NCBI GenBank assembly: GCA_963666295.1 | Contig: OY762707.1 | Span: 744,001-808,000 of the forward strand | Reading direction: 5' to 3' | DNA length: 64,000 nt | Source: QZKY01 sp963666295 | Lineage (GTDB): Bacteria; Pseudomonadota; Gammaproteobacteria; Burkholderiales; Burkholderiaceae_D | In this document: positions 27,441-38,128 of the stretch, one piece after another | Layout of the letters: every line of letters starts with the position of its first letter | How positions within the stretch are numbered: the stretch's first letter is position 1 | Made by a program: the position numbers and the translations under genes | The notes under the pieces: model-generated | Told to the model about the DNA's origin: nothing | The model's database searches: none | What the model saw: the letters and a program-made list of their open reading frames with translations, nothing else

Positions 27441-30155
27441 TTAATCTGCCAGCAACTGCCTCAACACGAACGGCAAAATCCCGCCATTCTTGATGTAATC
27501 GACTTCAATCGCTGTATCGATGCGCAGCAGTAATTCAACAGTTTGCAGGCTACCGTCGCTGCGTATAATGTCCAGCAATGCCTTTTGTTGTGGCTGGAGA
27601 TCCCCGTCCAACCCGCGCAGATTAAAGGTTTCGTTACCGGTAATGCCGAGCGACTGAACACTGTCATCTCCAATGAATTGCAGCGGCAATACACCCATGC
27701 CGATCAGGTTGGCGCGGTGAATGCGCTCAAACGAGCGGGTAATCACGGCCTTGACGCCCAGCAATTGGGTACCCTTGGCCGCCCAGTCACGCGAGGAACC
27801 GGTACCATATTCTTCACCACCGAAAACAATAGTCGGCACGCCGTCCTTGATGTATTGCATCGCAGCGTCGTAAATCGCCATTTGCTCGCCGCCTGGCTGA
27901 TGCACCGTGTACCCACCCTCGATGCGCGAACCGTCTTCCTTCGGCGGCAACATCAGGTTGCGCACCCGCACGTTGGCAAAGGTGCCACGCAACATCACGT
28001 CGTGATTGCCGCGGCGCGCGCCATAGGTGTTGAACTCCGATTTCGGCACGCCATTTTGAAGCAACCATTGCCCCGCCGGGCTGGTTTCCTGTATCGCACC
28101 GGCGGGTGAGATGTGGTCAGTCGTGATCGAGTCACCGAAGATTCCCAGCGCGCGCGCACCTTTAATGCTGGTCACAACCGTTGGCGGCGTCATGCTGAAA
28201 TCAGCAAAGAATGGCGGCTCGGCAATGTAGGTCGATTTCGGCCAGTTGTACACGTCGCCTTGCGCCACGCCTTCAATCTCTTCCCACAGTTTCCCCGGCG
28301 CACCCTTGACGTCAGCGTAATTGGTCTTGAAGGTTTCGGCATTCAGCGCAAAGTGCATCTGCTCATTAACTTCAGCCGAAGTCGGCCAGATGTCGCTCAG
28401 ATACACGTCCTGACCATCCTTGCCCTTGCCTAGCGGTTCTGTTGTCAGATCGCGGCACACAGTGCCAGCCAGCGCATACGCCACCACCAGCGGCGGCGAT
28501 GCCAGGAAATTGGCGCGAATGTTCGGGTGAATGCGCGCTTCAAAGTTGCGATTTCCAGACAGCACGGCTGCCGCCACGATGTCATTATTGGTAATCGCTT
28601 CGTTCATTGCGGGCGTCAGGTCGCCGGCATTGCCGATACAGGTCGCACAACCATACGCCGTCACGCCAAAACCGAGTTGCTCCAGATAGGGCAACAAACC
28701 TGCTTCCTGTAAGTAAGTGGTCACGACACGTGAACCTGGCGCAAGCGATGTCTTGATTTTCGTTGCCACGGTCAGGCCGGCTTCAACCGCTTTTTTTGCC
28801 AGCAGACCCGCAGCCAGCAATACGCCCGGGTTGGACGTGTTGGTGCAGGAAGTGATCGATGCAATCAGCACGTCGCCATTCTTCACAGGGACGCCATCGG
28901 CATTTTCATAGACGGCATCGAGATCTTCGGCTTTTTTGTTGAAACCGCCTTCAGACCCCGATTGCGCAATCAGGCTGGCAAACTGTGCCTTGACATTATC
29001 CAGCTCAATCCGGTCCTGCGGGCGACGCGGCCCGGCCAGCGATGGCTTGATGCTGCCAATATCCAGATTGATAACGCGCGTATAGTCGATCTGGCCTTCT
29101 TTCGGAATGCCGAACATGTCCTGCGCCTTGAAATAAGCTTCAAATGCGCCACACGCTTCTTCGCTTCGACCCGTACCCTTGAAGTAATCGACCGTGGCGC
29201 CATCGACCGGGAAGAAGCCCAATGTCGCGCCATATTCCGGTGCCATGTTGGCAATGGTGGCGCGGTCGGTCAGCGACAGGCTTTCCGTGCCCTCGCCAAA
29301 GAATTCGACAAACTTGCCAACAACGCGTTCCTTGCGCAGCAGTTCGGTAATTGTCAGTACCAGATCGGTCGCGGTGCAACCTTCGCGCAGGGCACCCGTC
29401 AGGTTGACGCCAATCACGTCCGGCGTCAGAAAATACACTGGCTGACCGAGCATACCTGCCTCGGCCTCAATGCCCCCGACCCCCCACGCCACCGCGCCGA
29501 GACCGTTAATCATCGTGGTGTGCGAATCAGTGCCGACCATGGTGTCCGGATAGTAAACGCCGTCTTCCTGATGGTGGACGCCCGGTGCCAAGTATTCGAG
29601 ATTGATCTGGTGGATGATGCCAAAGCCTGGCGGCACGACGCCAAAGGTGTCGAATGCCTGCATGCCCCACTTCATGAATTGGTAGCGCTCGTTATTGCGC
29701 TTGAATTCCAGCTTCATGTTCAAATCCAGCGCATCTACCTGACGGAAATAATCGATTTGCACCGAATGGTCGACGACGAGGTCGACTGGCACCAACGGTT
29801 CAATTTTCTTTGGATCCTTGCCCATCCGTTGGGCGACATTGCGCATCGCACCCAAATCGGCCAGCAAGGGCACGCCAGTAAAGTCCTGCAGAATGATGCG
29901 CGATACCACGAACGGGATTTCATCGACGCGCTCAGCATTCGGCTGCCAGTTTGCCAACTGACGCACATGCTCTTCGGTCACCTTCTGACCGTCGCAATTT
30001 CGCAACACCGACTCCAGCACAATGCGAATCGATACCGGCAAGCGATCTACCGCCACACCAAGCTGCGATCCCAACTCTGGAAGCGAATAAAAATGACCCT
30101 GCGCACCATCAGGCAACGCAAAATTCTTCAGTGTATTCAAGGTATTACTGGACAT
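27441..30155 (-). CDS. acnA: Aconitate hydratase A
   Basis: A 904-residue [4Fe-4S] TCA-cycle enzyme interconverting citrate and isocitrate. ATG 30155 follows GGAGAGCAC directly; the frame is open eight codons upstream. AcnA/IRP-type hallmarks are DLVVDHSVQIDYF, VGTDSHTTMINGLGAVAWG, the cluster Cys in SITSCTNTSNPGVLLAAG and, later, YGCATCIGNAGDL, and the swivel-domain GGEEYGTGSSRDWAAKG. All three cluster cysteines are visible. It is divergent (through a small exported-protein gene) from gltA, so citrate synthesis and use are encoded side by side. Confidence 0.96.
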   Translation of the reverse strand: MSSNTLNTLKNFALPDGAQGHFYSLPELGSQLGVAVDRLPVSIRIVLESVLRNCDGQKVTEEHVRQLANWQPNAERVDEIPFVVSRIILQDFTGVPLLADLGAMRNVAQRMGKDPKKIEPLVPVDLVVDHSVQIDYFRQVDALDLNMKLEFKRNNERYQFMKWGMQAFDTFGVVPPGFGIIHQINLEYLAPGVHHQEDGVYYPDTMVGTDSHTTMINGLGAVAWGVGGIEAEAGMLGQPVYFLTPDVIGVNLTGALREGCTATDLVLTITELLRKERVVGKFVEFFGEGTESLSLTDRATIANMAPEYGATLGFFPVDGATVDYFKGTGRSEEACGAFEAYFKAQDMFGIPKEGQIDYTRVINLDIGSIKPSLAGPRRPQDRIELDNVKAQFASLIAQSGSEGGFNKKAEDLDAVYENADGVPVKNGDVLIASITSCTNTSNPGVLLAAGLLAKKAVEAGLTVATKIKTSLAPGSRVVTTYLQEAGLLPYLEQLGFGVTAYGCATCIGNAGDLTPAMNEAITNNDIVAAAVLSGNRNFEARIHPNIRANFLASPPLVVAYALAGTVCRDLTTEPLGKGKDGQDVYLSDIWPTSAEVNEQMHFALNAETFKTNYADVKGAPGKLWEEIEGVAQGDVYNWPKSTYIAEPPFFADFSMTPPTVVTSIKGARALGIFGDSITTDHISPAGAIQETSPAGQWLLQNGVPKSEFNTYGARRGNHDVMLRGTFANVRVRNLMLPPKEDGSRIEGGYTVHQPGGEQMAIYDAAMQYIKDGVPTIVFGGEEYGTGSSRDWAAKGTQLLGVKAVITRSFERIHRANLIGMGVLPLQFIGDDSVQSLGITGNETFNLRGLDGDLQPQQKALLDIIRSDGSLQTVELLLRIDTAIEVDYIKNGGILPFVLRQLLAD

Positions 30156-30287
30156 GTGCTCTCCATGCTTGACTGCCAAAAAGCGGCCGCCGACAAGTCC
30201 TGGCCAATTGACGGGGACAACATTTGTTCTGGAATTAATGGCACCTGCCGCGCCAGAAAATTCAGCAAACGCGGAAGTTTAGACCGA

Positions 30288-30671
30288 TCAGGTAGAACGG
30301 CGCAACTTTATGTAGTCCTTACACTCGTTGGCAAGCTGTCTTCCGCTACGGGAATTCAGCAAAATACCTTTGGTTGGAATGTCGATCCAAACCAAGCCGC
30401 TCGCCTTGTTTTCAAAGCGATTCGCACCAGTTGTCGTATTGACGCGTATCATGCGATGTGTCTGTCCACGCCAGCGCAAATTGACCTGATCCCGCTGACC
30501 GGCCACATTGATAATCGTGACACTATTACCCAGTTCACAATGAAAGTTGCGTTTTGATGAAACGCTCGCAAGATCGGGGACATTTCCCGCATGCATTTCC
30601 CCGGCCATCACTTGCGGTACCGCAAAAGTCAGGCCAGCAATCAGAAAAAATGAAGACAGGCTTCGTCGCAT
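30288..30671 (-). CDS. Small exported protein, MliC-like (lysozyme-inhibitor fold, tentative)
   Basis: A 127-residue protein with a clear signal peptide: MRRSLSSFFLIAGLTFAV followed by a cleavage-like PQVMAGE. ATG 30671 has GGAGGGGG right before it. The mature part has two cysteines, in FHCELGNSV and LANECKDY, and the pattern NTTTGANRFENKASGLVWIDI...KGILL, which recalls the MliC/PliC C-type lysozyme inhibitors (SGARY...W..KG). If so, it would act in the periplasm. No lipobox Cys follows the signal, so it would be a soluble PliC-like form. The similarity is by eye and modest. It lies between acnA and gltA. Confidence 0.5.
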   Translation of the reverse strand: MRRSLSSFFLIAGLTFAVPQVMAGEMHAGNVPDLASVSSKRNFHCELGNSVTIINVAGQRDQVNLRWRGQTHRMIRVNTTTGANRFENKASGLVWIDIPTKGILLNSRSGRQLANECKDYIKLRRST

Positions 30672-30881
30672 ACCCCCTCCTAGACAATCAACCGTCGTCT
30701 GCACATGCACCGACAAGGTGTATTATAAATCCTGTCGCGAATCTTGTTTCAAAGAAGAAACACAACTGCTAAAAATTACGGCATTTCACCGTGCTCAGCG
30801 ACGAAATTTCATTCATAAGTGCGCCAAATGTCGCCAGAGAAGGAGCTTTCCGTTATCATTTGGCGTTTGGCCACTTTTTAA

Positions 30882-30931
30882 TTATTGTGGTTGCTGTATT
30901 TGATTTTTATTGTGTTTTCTGTATTTGATGG
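30882..30931 (+). repeat. 25-bp imperfect tandem repeat in the gltA leader
   Basis: Units 30882-30906 and 30907-30931 share TTATTGTG and CTGTATTTGAT and agree at about 21 of 25 positions. The second unit ends eight bases before the gltA ATG and so includes the ribosome-binding area. It could be two protein-binding sites or a simple duplication. Confidence 0.6.
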
Positions 30932-30938
30932 ATAAGCC

Positions 30939-32243
30939 ATGAACACTTCCAATAACACCGTCACAATGACTTTTCCTGATGGTACGCCATCAATTGAATT
31001 GCCGCTTCAGAAGGGCACACTGGGTTGCGATGCCATTGATATCAGCAGGTTGTATAGCACAACCGGCAAGGTAACCCTTGACCCGGGCTTCATGTCTACC
31101 GCACCTTGCACGTCTTCCATCACCTATATTGATGGTGATAATGGTGTACTTTTGTATCGCGGCTACCCCATTGAAGATCTTGCTGTTAAATGCAGTTTTA
31201 CCGAGGTGTGTCATCTATTGCTCAGGGGCGAACTTCCAACCGAGGAACAGCACGAAAAATTCGAAAAAGACATCAAAACGCACGCCATGCTGCATGAACA
31301 AATGCAGTTCTTTTTACGTGGTTTCCGTCGTGACGCGCATCCGATGTCTGTTCTGGTTGCCACCGTCGGCGCGCTAGCCTCGTTCTACCACGATGAAATG
31401 GACATCAGCGATCCGAAGCAACGCGAAGAAGCCGCGCTGCGTCTCATCGCAGCCATGCCAACGCTGGTAGCGATGGCATACAAATACTCAATCGGACAAC
31501 CTATTGTGTACCCGCGCAATGATTTGTCGTATAGCGCCAACTTCATGAACATGATGTTCTCCACACCGTCCGAGCCGTACGAAATTAATGACGTACTGGT
31601 GCGTGCCGTCGATCGCATCATGCTGCTCCATGCCGACCATGAGCAAAATGCCTCCACGTCCACGGTTCGCCTGGCCGGCTCTAGCGGCGCCAATCCGTTT
31701 GCCTGTATCGCCGCAGGCATTGCCTGCCTGTGGGGGCCAGCACATGGTGGCGCCAACGAAGCCGCATTGAGGATGGTGAAAGAAATTGGCTCGGTAGACA
31801 ACGTAGCTGACTACGTCAAGCGCGTTAAAGATCGTGAAGACGGGGTTCGTCTGATGGGCTTTGGCCATCGCATTTACAAGAGTTACGACCCACGCGCAAC
31901 CTTGATGCGTGACACCTGCCACGAAGTGCTGACCGAACTAGGGCTGCAAAATGATCCGCTGTTTGAAATCGCACTTGAAATCGAACGTGTCGCACTGGAA
32001 GACGAATACTTCCTGTCGCGTGGCTTATACCCGAATGTCGATTTCTACTCTGGCATCGTGCAATCGGCGCTCGGCATTCCGGTCAACCTGTTCACGGGTA
32101 TTTTTGCGATGTCGCGTACAGTCGGCTGGATCGCTCAGTGGAAAGAAATGATTTCTGATCCAAACCAACGAATCGGCCGCCCACGCCAGTTGTATATCGG
32201 TGAAGCGCAACGCAACGTTCCCTCTTTTAAAGAGCGCAGCTAA
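30939..32243 (+). CDS. gltA: Citrate synthase, type II
   Basis: A 434-residue enzyme condensing oxaloacetate with acetyl-CoA. Diagnostic segments are ITYIDGDNGVLLYRGYPIED, the catalytic-His region HADHEQNASTSTVRLAGSSG, CLWGPAHGGANEAAL and MGFGHRIYKSYDPR. The length and N-terminal strand domain match the hexameric, NADH-regulated type of proteobacteria. The Shine-Dalgarno is weak (GATGGATAAG) and sits in the second unit of a tandem repeat. Followed by a strong terminator and then sucA. Confidence 0.97.
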   Translation: MNTSNNTVTMTFPDGTPSIELPLQKGTLGCDAIDISRLYSTTGKVTLDPGFMSTAPCTSSITYIDGDNGVLLYRGYPIEDLAVKCSFTEVCHLLLRGELPTEEQHEKFEKDIKTHAMLHEQMQFFLRGFRRDAHPMSVLVATVGALASFYHDEMDISDPKQREEAALRLIAAMPTLVAMAYKYSIGQPIVYPRNDLSYSANFMNMMFSTPSEPYEINDVLVRAVDRIMLLHADHEQNASTSTVRLAGSSGANPFACIAAGIACLWGPAHGGANEAALRMVKEIGSVDNVADYVKRVKDREDGVRLMGFGHRIYKSYDPRATLMRDTCHEVLTELGLQNDPLFEIALEIERVALEDEYFLSRGLYPNVDFYSGIVQSALGIPVNLFTGIFAMSRTVGWIAQWKEMISDPNQRIGRPRQLYIGEAQRNVPSFKERS

Positions 32244-32264
32244 AAAATCCCCATCACGCTAAAA

Positions 32265-32317
32265 ACAAAAACCTCGAAATAGGGTCGTGAGGCCTGCCTC
32301 GAGGTTTTTTTGTTTTT
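32265..32317 (+). terminator. Rho-independent terminator after gltA
   Basis: AAAAACCTCG (32266-32275) pairs with CGAGGTTTTT (32300-32309), with an inner AGG / CCT, and is followed by a long T-rich tail. Flanking A and T runs extend the stem, so it may also work on the other strand. Confidence 0.85.
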
Positions 32318-32440
32318 AGGCACATCCAAACAATAAACCTACACCCCTTGCGGTTATTCAAAAACATTAGCTTTCATCAAGGTTTATTCACGTCGCATCA
32401 GATAAAGTAAAATTCAATCCGACGCCCATGCTTATGCAAT

Positions 32441-32512
32441 CCGCAAAATGGTAAGGCCACAATGCGGAAGGTTGATTAACCCGCTAATCTCGCGAAGCGC
32501 GAAGAAAGGTGA
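32441..32512 (+). ncRNA. Structured 5' leader of sucA (candidate sucA RNA motif)
   Basis: Three hairpins lie in a row before the sucA start: CCGCA / TGCGG (32441-32467) with an inner TGG / CCA, GGTT / AACC (32470-32481), and TCGCG / CGCGA (32490-32502), the last touching the AAAGG ribosome site. A conserved sucA RNA motif is known only in 5' leaders of sucA in Burkholderiales, and this fits in place and general form. I cannot verify the consensus base by base here. Confidence 0.55.
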
Positions 32513-32517
32513 GCACA

Positions 32518-35373
<2,856 letters not shown>

Positions 35374-35400
35374 AACATCGGCTTAATTACAGGAGATACA

Positions 35401-36606
35401 ATGGCCGTACTAGAAGTTAAAGTTCCGCAATTATCCGAATCCGTCTCCGACGCGAGCCTGCTGCGCTGGCGCAAAAAGGCAGGCGATTCCGTTAAACGCG
35501 ACGAAAACCTGATCGACATTGAAACCGACAAGGTCGTACTGGAACTGCCAGCACCGGACTCAGGCACGATCACCCAAATCCTCAGGGAAGACGGCGCCGT
35601 CGTCACTTCCGGCGAAATCATTGCGCTAATCGACACCAATGCAAGCGCAGGAGAAACCGAAAGGGCTACACCCACAAGAGAACCCTCTCCAGCACCCGTT
35701 CCAACCACGTCGGAAGCACCGACACCGGACGAAGCGCCCGCGACTGATGAAGAAGCTGCCGAGCAGGTGCCTGAAATCAGCAAACCAGAACCGGTCACAG
35801 CCCCCACCATGACCACCGTGCCGGACAGCCCTCCCATGATGGTTGCCACCCATCCTGCCTCATCCCGGCCCATCTCAACCGTGCCCATCACCCTGGAACA
35901 GGATGCGCGACCGGAAGACCGCGTTCCGATGAGCCGCCTGCGCGCACGTATTGCGGAGCGGTTGGTGCAATCACAGCAAACGACGGCAACACTGACAACC
36001 TTCAATGAAGTCAACATGCAGCCGGTCATGGATTTGCGCAACAAATACAAGGACAAGTTCGAAGAAGAACATGGCGTGCGACTGGGATTCATGTCGTTTT
36101 TCGTCAAGGCTGCTGTTGCCGCACTCAAGAAGTGCCCGATCCTCAATTCATCAATCGACGGGACCGACATCGTTTATCACGGCTACTTCGACATCGGCAT
36201 AGCGATCAGTTCACCGCGCGGCCTGGTCGTTCCTGTACTGCGCGATGCCGACCTGATGTCGATTGCTGACATTGAGCGCAAAATTGTCGAACTAAGCGAT
36301 CTGGCGCGTGACAGCAAGCTGACGCTGGAAGACCTGACCGGCGGCACCTTTTCGATTTCCAACGGTGGCGTGTTCGGCTCCATGCTTTCGACGCCAATCC
36401 TCAATCCACCACAGTCCGCCATTCTGGGCGTCCATGCCACGCGTGACCGTCCTGTGGTTGAAAATGGTGAAATCGTGATCCGCCCGATGAACTACCTGGC
36501 GCTTTCCTACGATCACCGACTGATTGATGGCCGGGAAGCTGTGCTGGCGCTGGTCGCTATCAAAGAAGCCATGGAAGACCCATCACGTCTGTTACTGGAT
36601 ATCTAG
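35401..36606 (+). CDS. sucB: Dihydrolipoamide succinyltransferase (E2o) with no recognisable subunit-binding domain
   Basis: A 401-residue E2 component of 2-oxoglutarate dehydrogenase. The lipoyl domain (residues 1-78) has the modified Lys44 in IDIETDKVVLELP. The catalytic domain starts near RVPMSRLRARIAERL and ends with the active His near 372 in SYDHRLIDGREAV. Between them (about 80-175) lies a Pro/Thr/Glu-rich linker (PAPVPTTSEAPTPDEAPA) and I cannot find the usual peripheral subunit-binding domain (P-x-x-R...GTG..GR...D). Overall length is still near normal. AGGAGATACA precedes the ATG. lpdA, which usually follows in Burkholderiales, is absent. Confidence 0.93.
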   Translation: MAVLEVKVPQLSESVSDASLLRWRKKAGDSVKRDENLIDIETDKVVLELPAPDSGTITQILREDGAVVTSGEIIALIDTNASAGETERATPTREPSPAPVPTTSEAPTPDEAPATDEEAAEQVPEISKPEPVTAPTMTTVPDSPPMMVATHPASSRPISTVPITLEQDARPEDRVPMSRLRARIAERLVQSQQTTATLTTFNEVNMQPVMDLRNKYKDKFEEEHGVRLGFMSFFVKAAVAALKKCPILNSSIDGTDIVYHGYFDIGIAISSPRGLVVPVLRDADLMSIADIERKIVELSDLARDSKLTLEDLTGGTFSISNGGVFGSMLSTPILNPPQSAILGVHATRDRPVVENGEIVIRPMNYLALSYDHRLIDGREAVLALVAIKEAMEDPSRLLLDI

Positions 36607-36639
36607 ACATGCCGCCTTTCCTGGGATTGCGTGCATTAA

Positions 36640-36831
36640 GCGCACCGTTGGCAGCGTTCGCAACCATGCTGCGCACATCATGATCGTAATGTGAACACCG
36701 CAAAGAATTTACTGAATTACACCGTAAGTTCCACGGTTTCCACCCGTGGAAGGGAGGGTGCTGGCCACTATCGAAAGACGGTGGTAAAACCAGTCATCGT
36801 GAAACAGGAACTCAGCTTCGTTCATGTTTGA
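36640..36831 (+). pseudogene. 3' remnant of an IS200/IS605-type TnpB (OrfB) gene
   Basis: A 63-codon open stretch without start, ending in TGA. It reads CCAHHDRNVNTAKNLL, then NYTVSSTVSTRGREGAG and KPVIVKQELSFVHV. This is the C-terminus of TnpB: the second half of the zinc ribbon, the HDRD-x-NAA-x-N motif (here with Asn in place of the second Asp), and the usual SSTVS..GGEG...KP..VKQE tail. The rest of the gene is missing. It begins 34 bp after the sucB stop, where lpdA would be expected. Confidence 0.7.
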
Positions 36832-37114
36832 GCATGGATGCGCAGGCCTGAGGGAACGGCAGTAAGCTGCCACCCACTTGATTACGCCCACTCATGCAAA
36901 CCCGCTTGCGCGACATCATGTCCCCCACTTTCATCCGGTGCTAGGTTATAGTCAGGATTCAAAAAACAATCGGTCTTGTGTTACTTTTGACTAGCACTTA
37001 TCAGCCACACAGCGACAGATGAAAAACAAGAAAAGACGCTGTTAATTTTTTCGCTGCGACTCATCTTTCGTACGTTTTCAACGTTCGGATACCCGCCGAA
37101 GGAGAACGCCACAA
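36832..37114 (+). other. Gene-free region, possible right end of the TnpB element
   Basis: About 280 bp between the TnpB remnant and the calcium exchanger gene. The first 60 bp, with GCGCAGGCCTGAGGG and CGGCAGTAAGCTGCC (a short hairpin), could be the right end of the IS605-type element and the guide-RNA (omega RNA) region known for this family. The remainder should hold the promoter for the exchanger operon; GAAGGAG lies before the ATG at 37115. No protein-coding frame stands out. Confidence 0.35.
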
Positions 37115-38128
37115 ATGCGCGACGCCATCCTTGTCTGGTTGCAATTTGGCATTTGCGCCGCATTGATCCTGGTAGCGGGCGCACGTCTTTCCCGCTATGG
37201 CGATGTCATTGCCGAGAAGACAGGCATGTCCGGTAGCTGGGTCGGCCTGATCCTGCTGGCTACCGTCAGCTCACTGCCTGAACTGGTAACCGGCGTCAGT
37301 GCCGTATCACTGGCAGACGTTCCGAATATAGCCGTCGGCAATATCTTGGGCAGTTGCGTTTTCAATCTCGCCATACTGGTGGTACTGGATTACCTGTCAC
37401 CCGATGAATCCGTGTATTCCCGCGCCAATCAAGGCCACATCCTGTCATCTGGCTTTGGCATCCTGCTGATCAGCTTCACCGGCTTTGCAATCCTCATGAG
37501 CAACCGTCTCCCGAACCTGTCGATTGGGCATGTCGGCCTGTACACGCCATTTATCGTGCTGCTATATATCATCGCGATGCGTAGCGTCTTTTTCTACGAG
37601 AAGAGGCAGGTTCAAGAGTTTGTGGAAACCTCTGCCGAACGTTACCCGGACATGAGTCTGAAAAAGGCCGTATTGTGCTATATGTCTGCCGGCATAGTCG
37701 TTGTTGCGGCAGGCATCTGGTTACCCTTTATTGGAGACAATCTATCCACCGCGATGGGCTGGGATAAATCTTTTGTCGGCACCCTCTTCATCGCTGCGGC
37801 AACCTCCCTGCCGGAACTCGCTATCACTGTCGCCGCCATGCGACTCGGCGCGCTGAACATGGCGTTTGCCAACATTTTGGGCAGCAATCTGTTTAATATT
37901 TTCATTCTGGCCATCGTCGACCTGTTCTATCTAAAAAAACCGATTTTGGCGCAAATATCCATGAATCACGTCATCTCGGCGCTCTCTGCCACCATGATGA
38001 CAGGCATCGTGATTGTTGGGCTGTTATACCGCAACAAGTCGCGCCTTTACCGCGCGCTAGACTGGATCAGTATCGGGCTTTTTGCGCTCTATTTCCTCAA
38101 TTACACCGTTCTTTATCTGCATGGCTAA
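37115..38128 (+). CDS. Na+/Ca2+ exchanger-family antiporter (CaCA, YrbG-like)
   Basis: A 337-residue membrane protein with about ten to eleven membrane segments in two inverted halves. Each half has the ion-binding alpha repeat: ATVSSLPELVTGVSAVSLAD near residue 50 and AATSLPELAITVAAMRLGA near residue 230, each followed by NILGS and F-N. This is the CaCA core, so it likely exchanges Ca2+ (or Na+/K+) for cations across the inner membrane. GAAGGAG precedes the ATG. The last 8 bp overlap the start of the P-type ATPase, which implies translational coupling and a shared role in cation, probably Ca2+, efflux. Confidence 0.9.
   Translation: MRDAILVWLQFGICAALILVAGARLSRYGDVIAEKTGMSGSWVGLILLATVSSLPELVTGVSAVSLADVPNIAVGNILGSCVFNLAILVVLDYLSPDESVYSRANQGHILSSGFGILLISFTGFAILMSNRLPNLSIGHVGLYTPFIVLLYIIAMRSVFFYEKRQVQEFVETSAERYPDMSLKKAVLCYMSAGIVVVAAGIWLPFIGDNLSTAMGWDKSFVGTLFIAAATSLPELAITVAAMRLGALNMAFANILGSNLFNIFILAIVDLFYLKKPILAQISMNHVISALSATMMTGIVIVGLLYRNKSRLYRALDWISIGLFALYFLNYTVLYLHG

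Noticed and set aside
28962..30557. A 531-codon frame on the strand opposite acnA
   Set aside because: It lies wholly over acnA, has no ribosome site and has the His/Arg/Gln-rich composition of an antisense shadow of a GC-rich gene.
35880..35945. In another frame of sucB, a GTG...GR...DE pattern recalling the missing subunit-binding domain
   Set aside because: The similarity is only a few residues, and the frame around it does not resemble the domain. A double frameshift would be needed in an otherwise clean gene. Probably chance.
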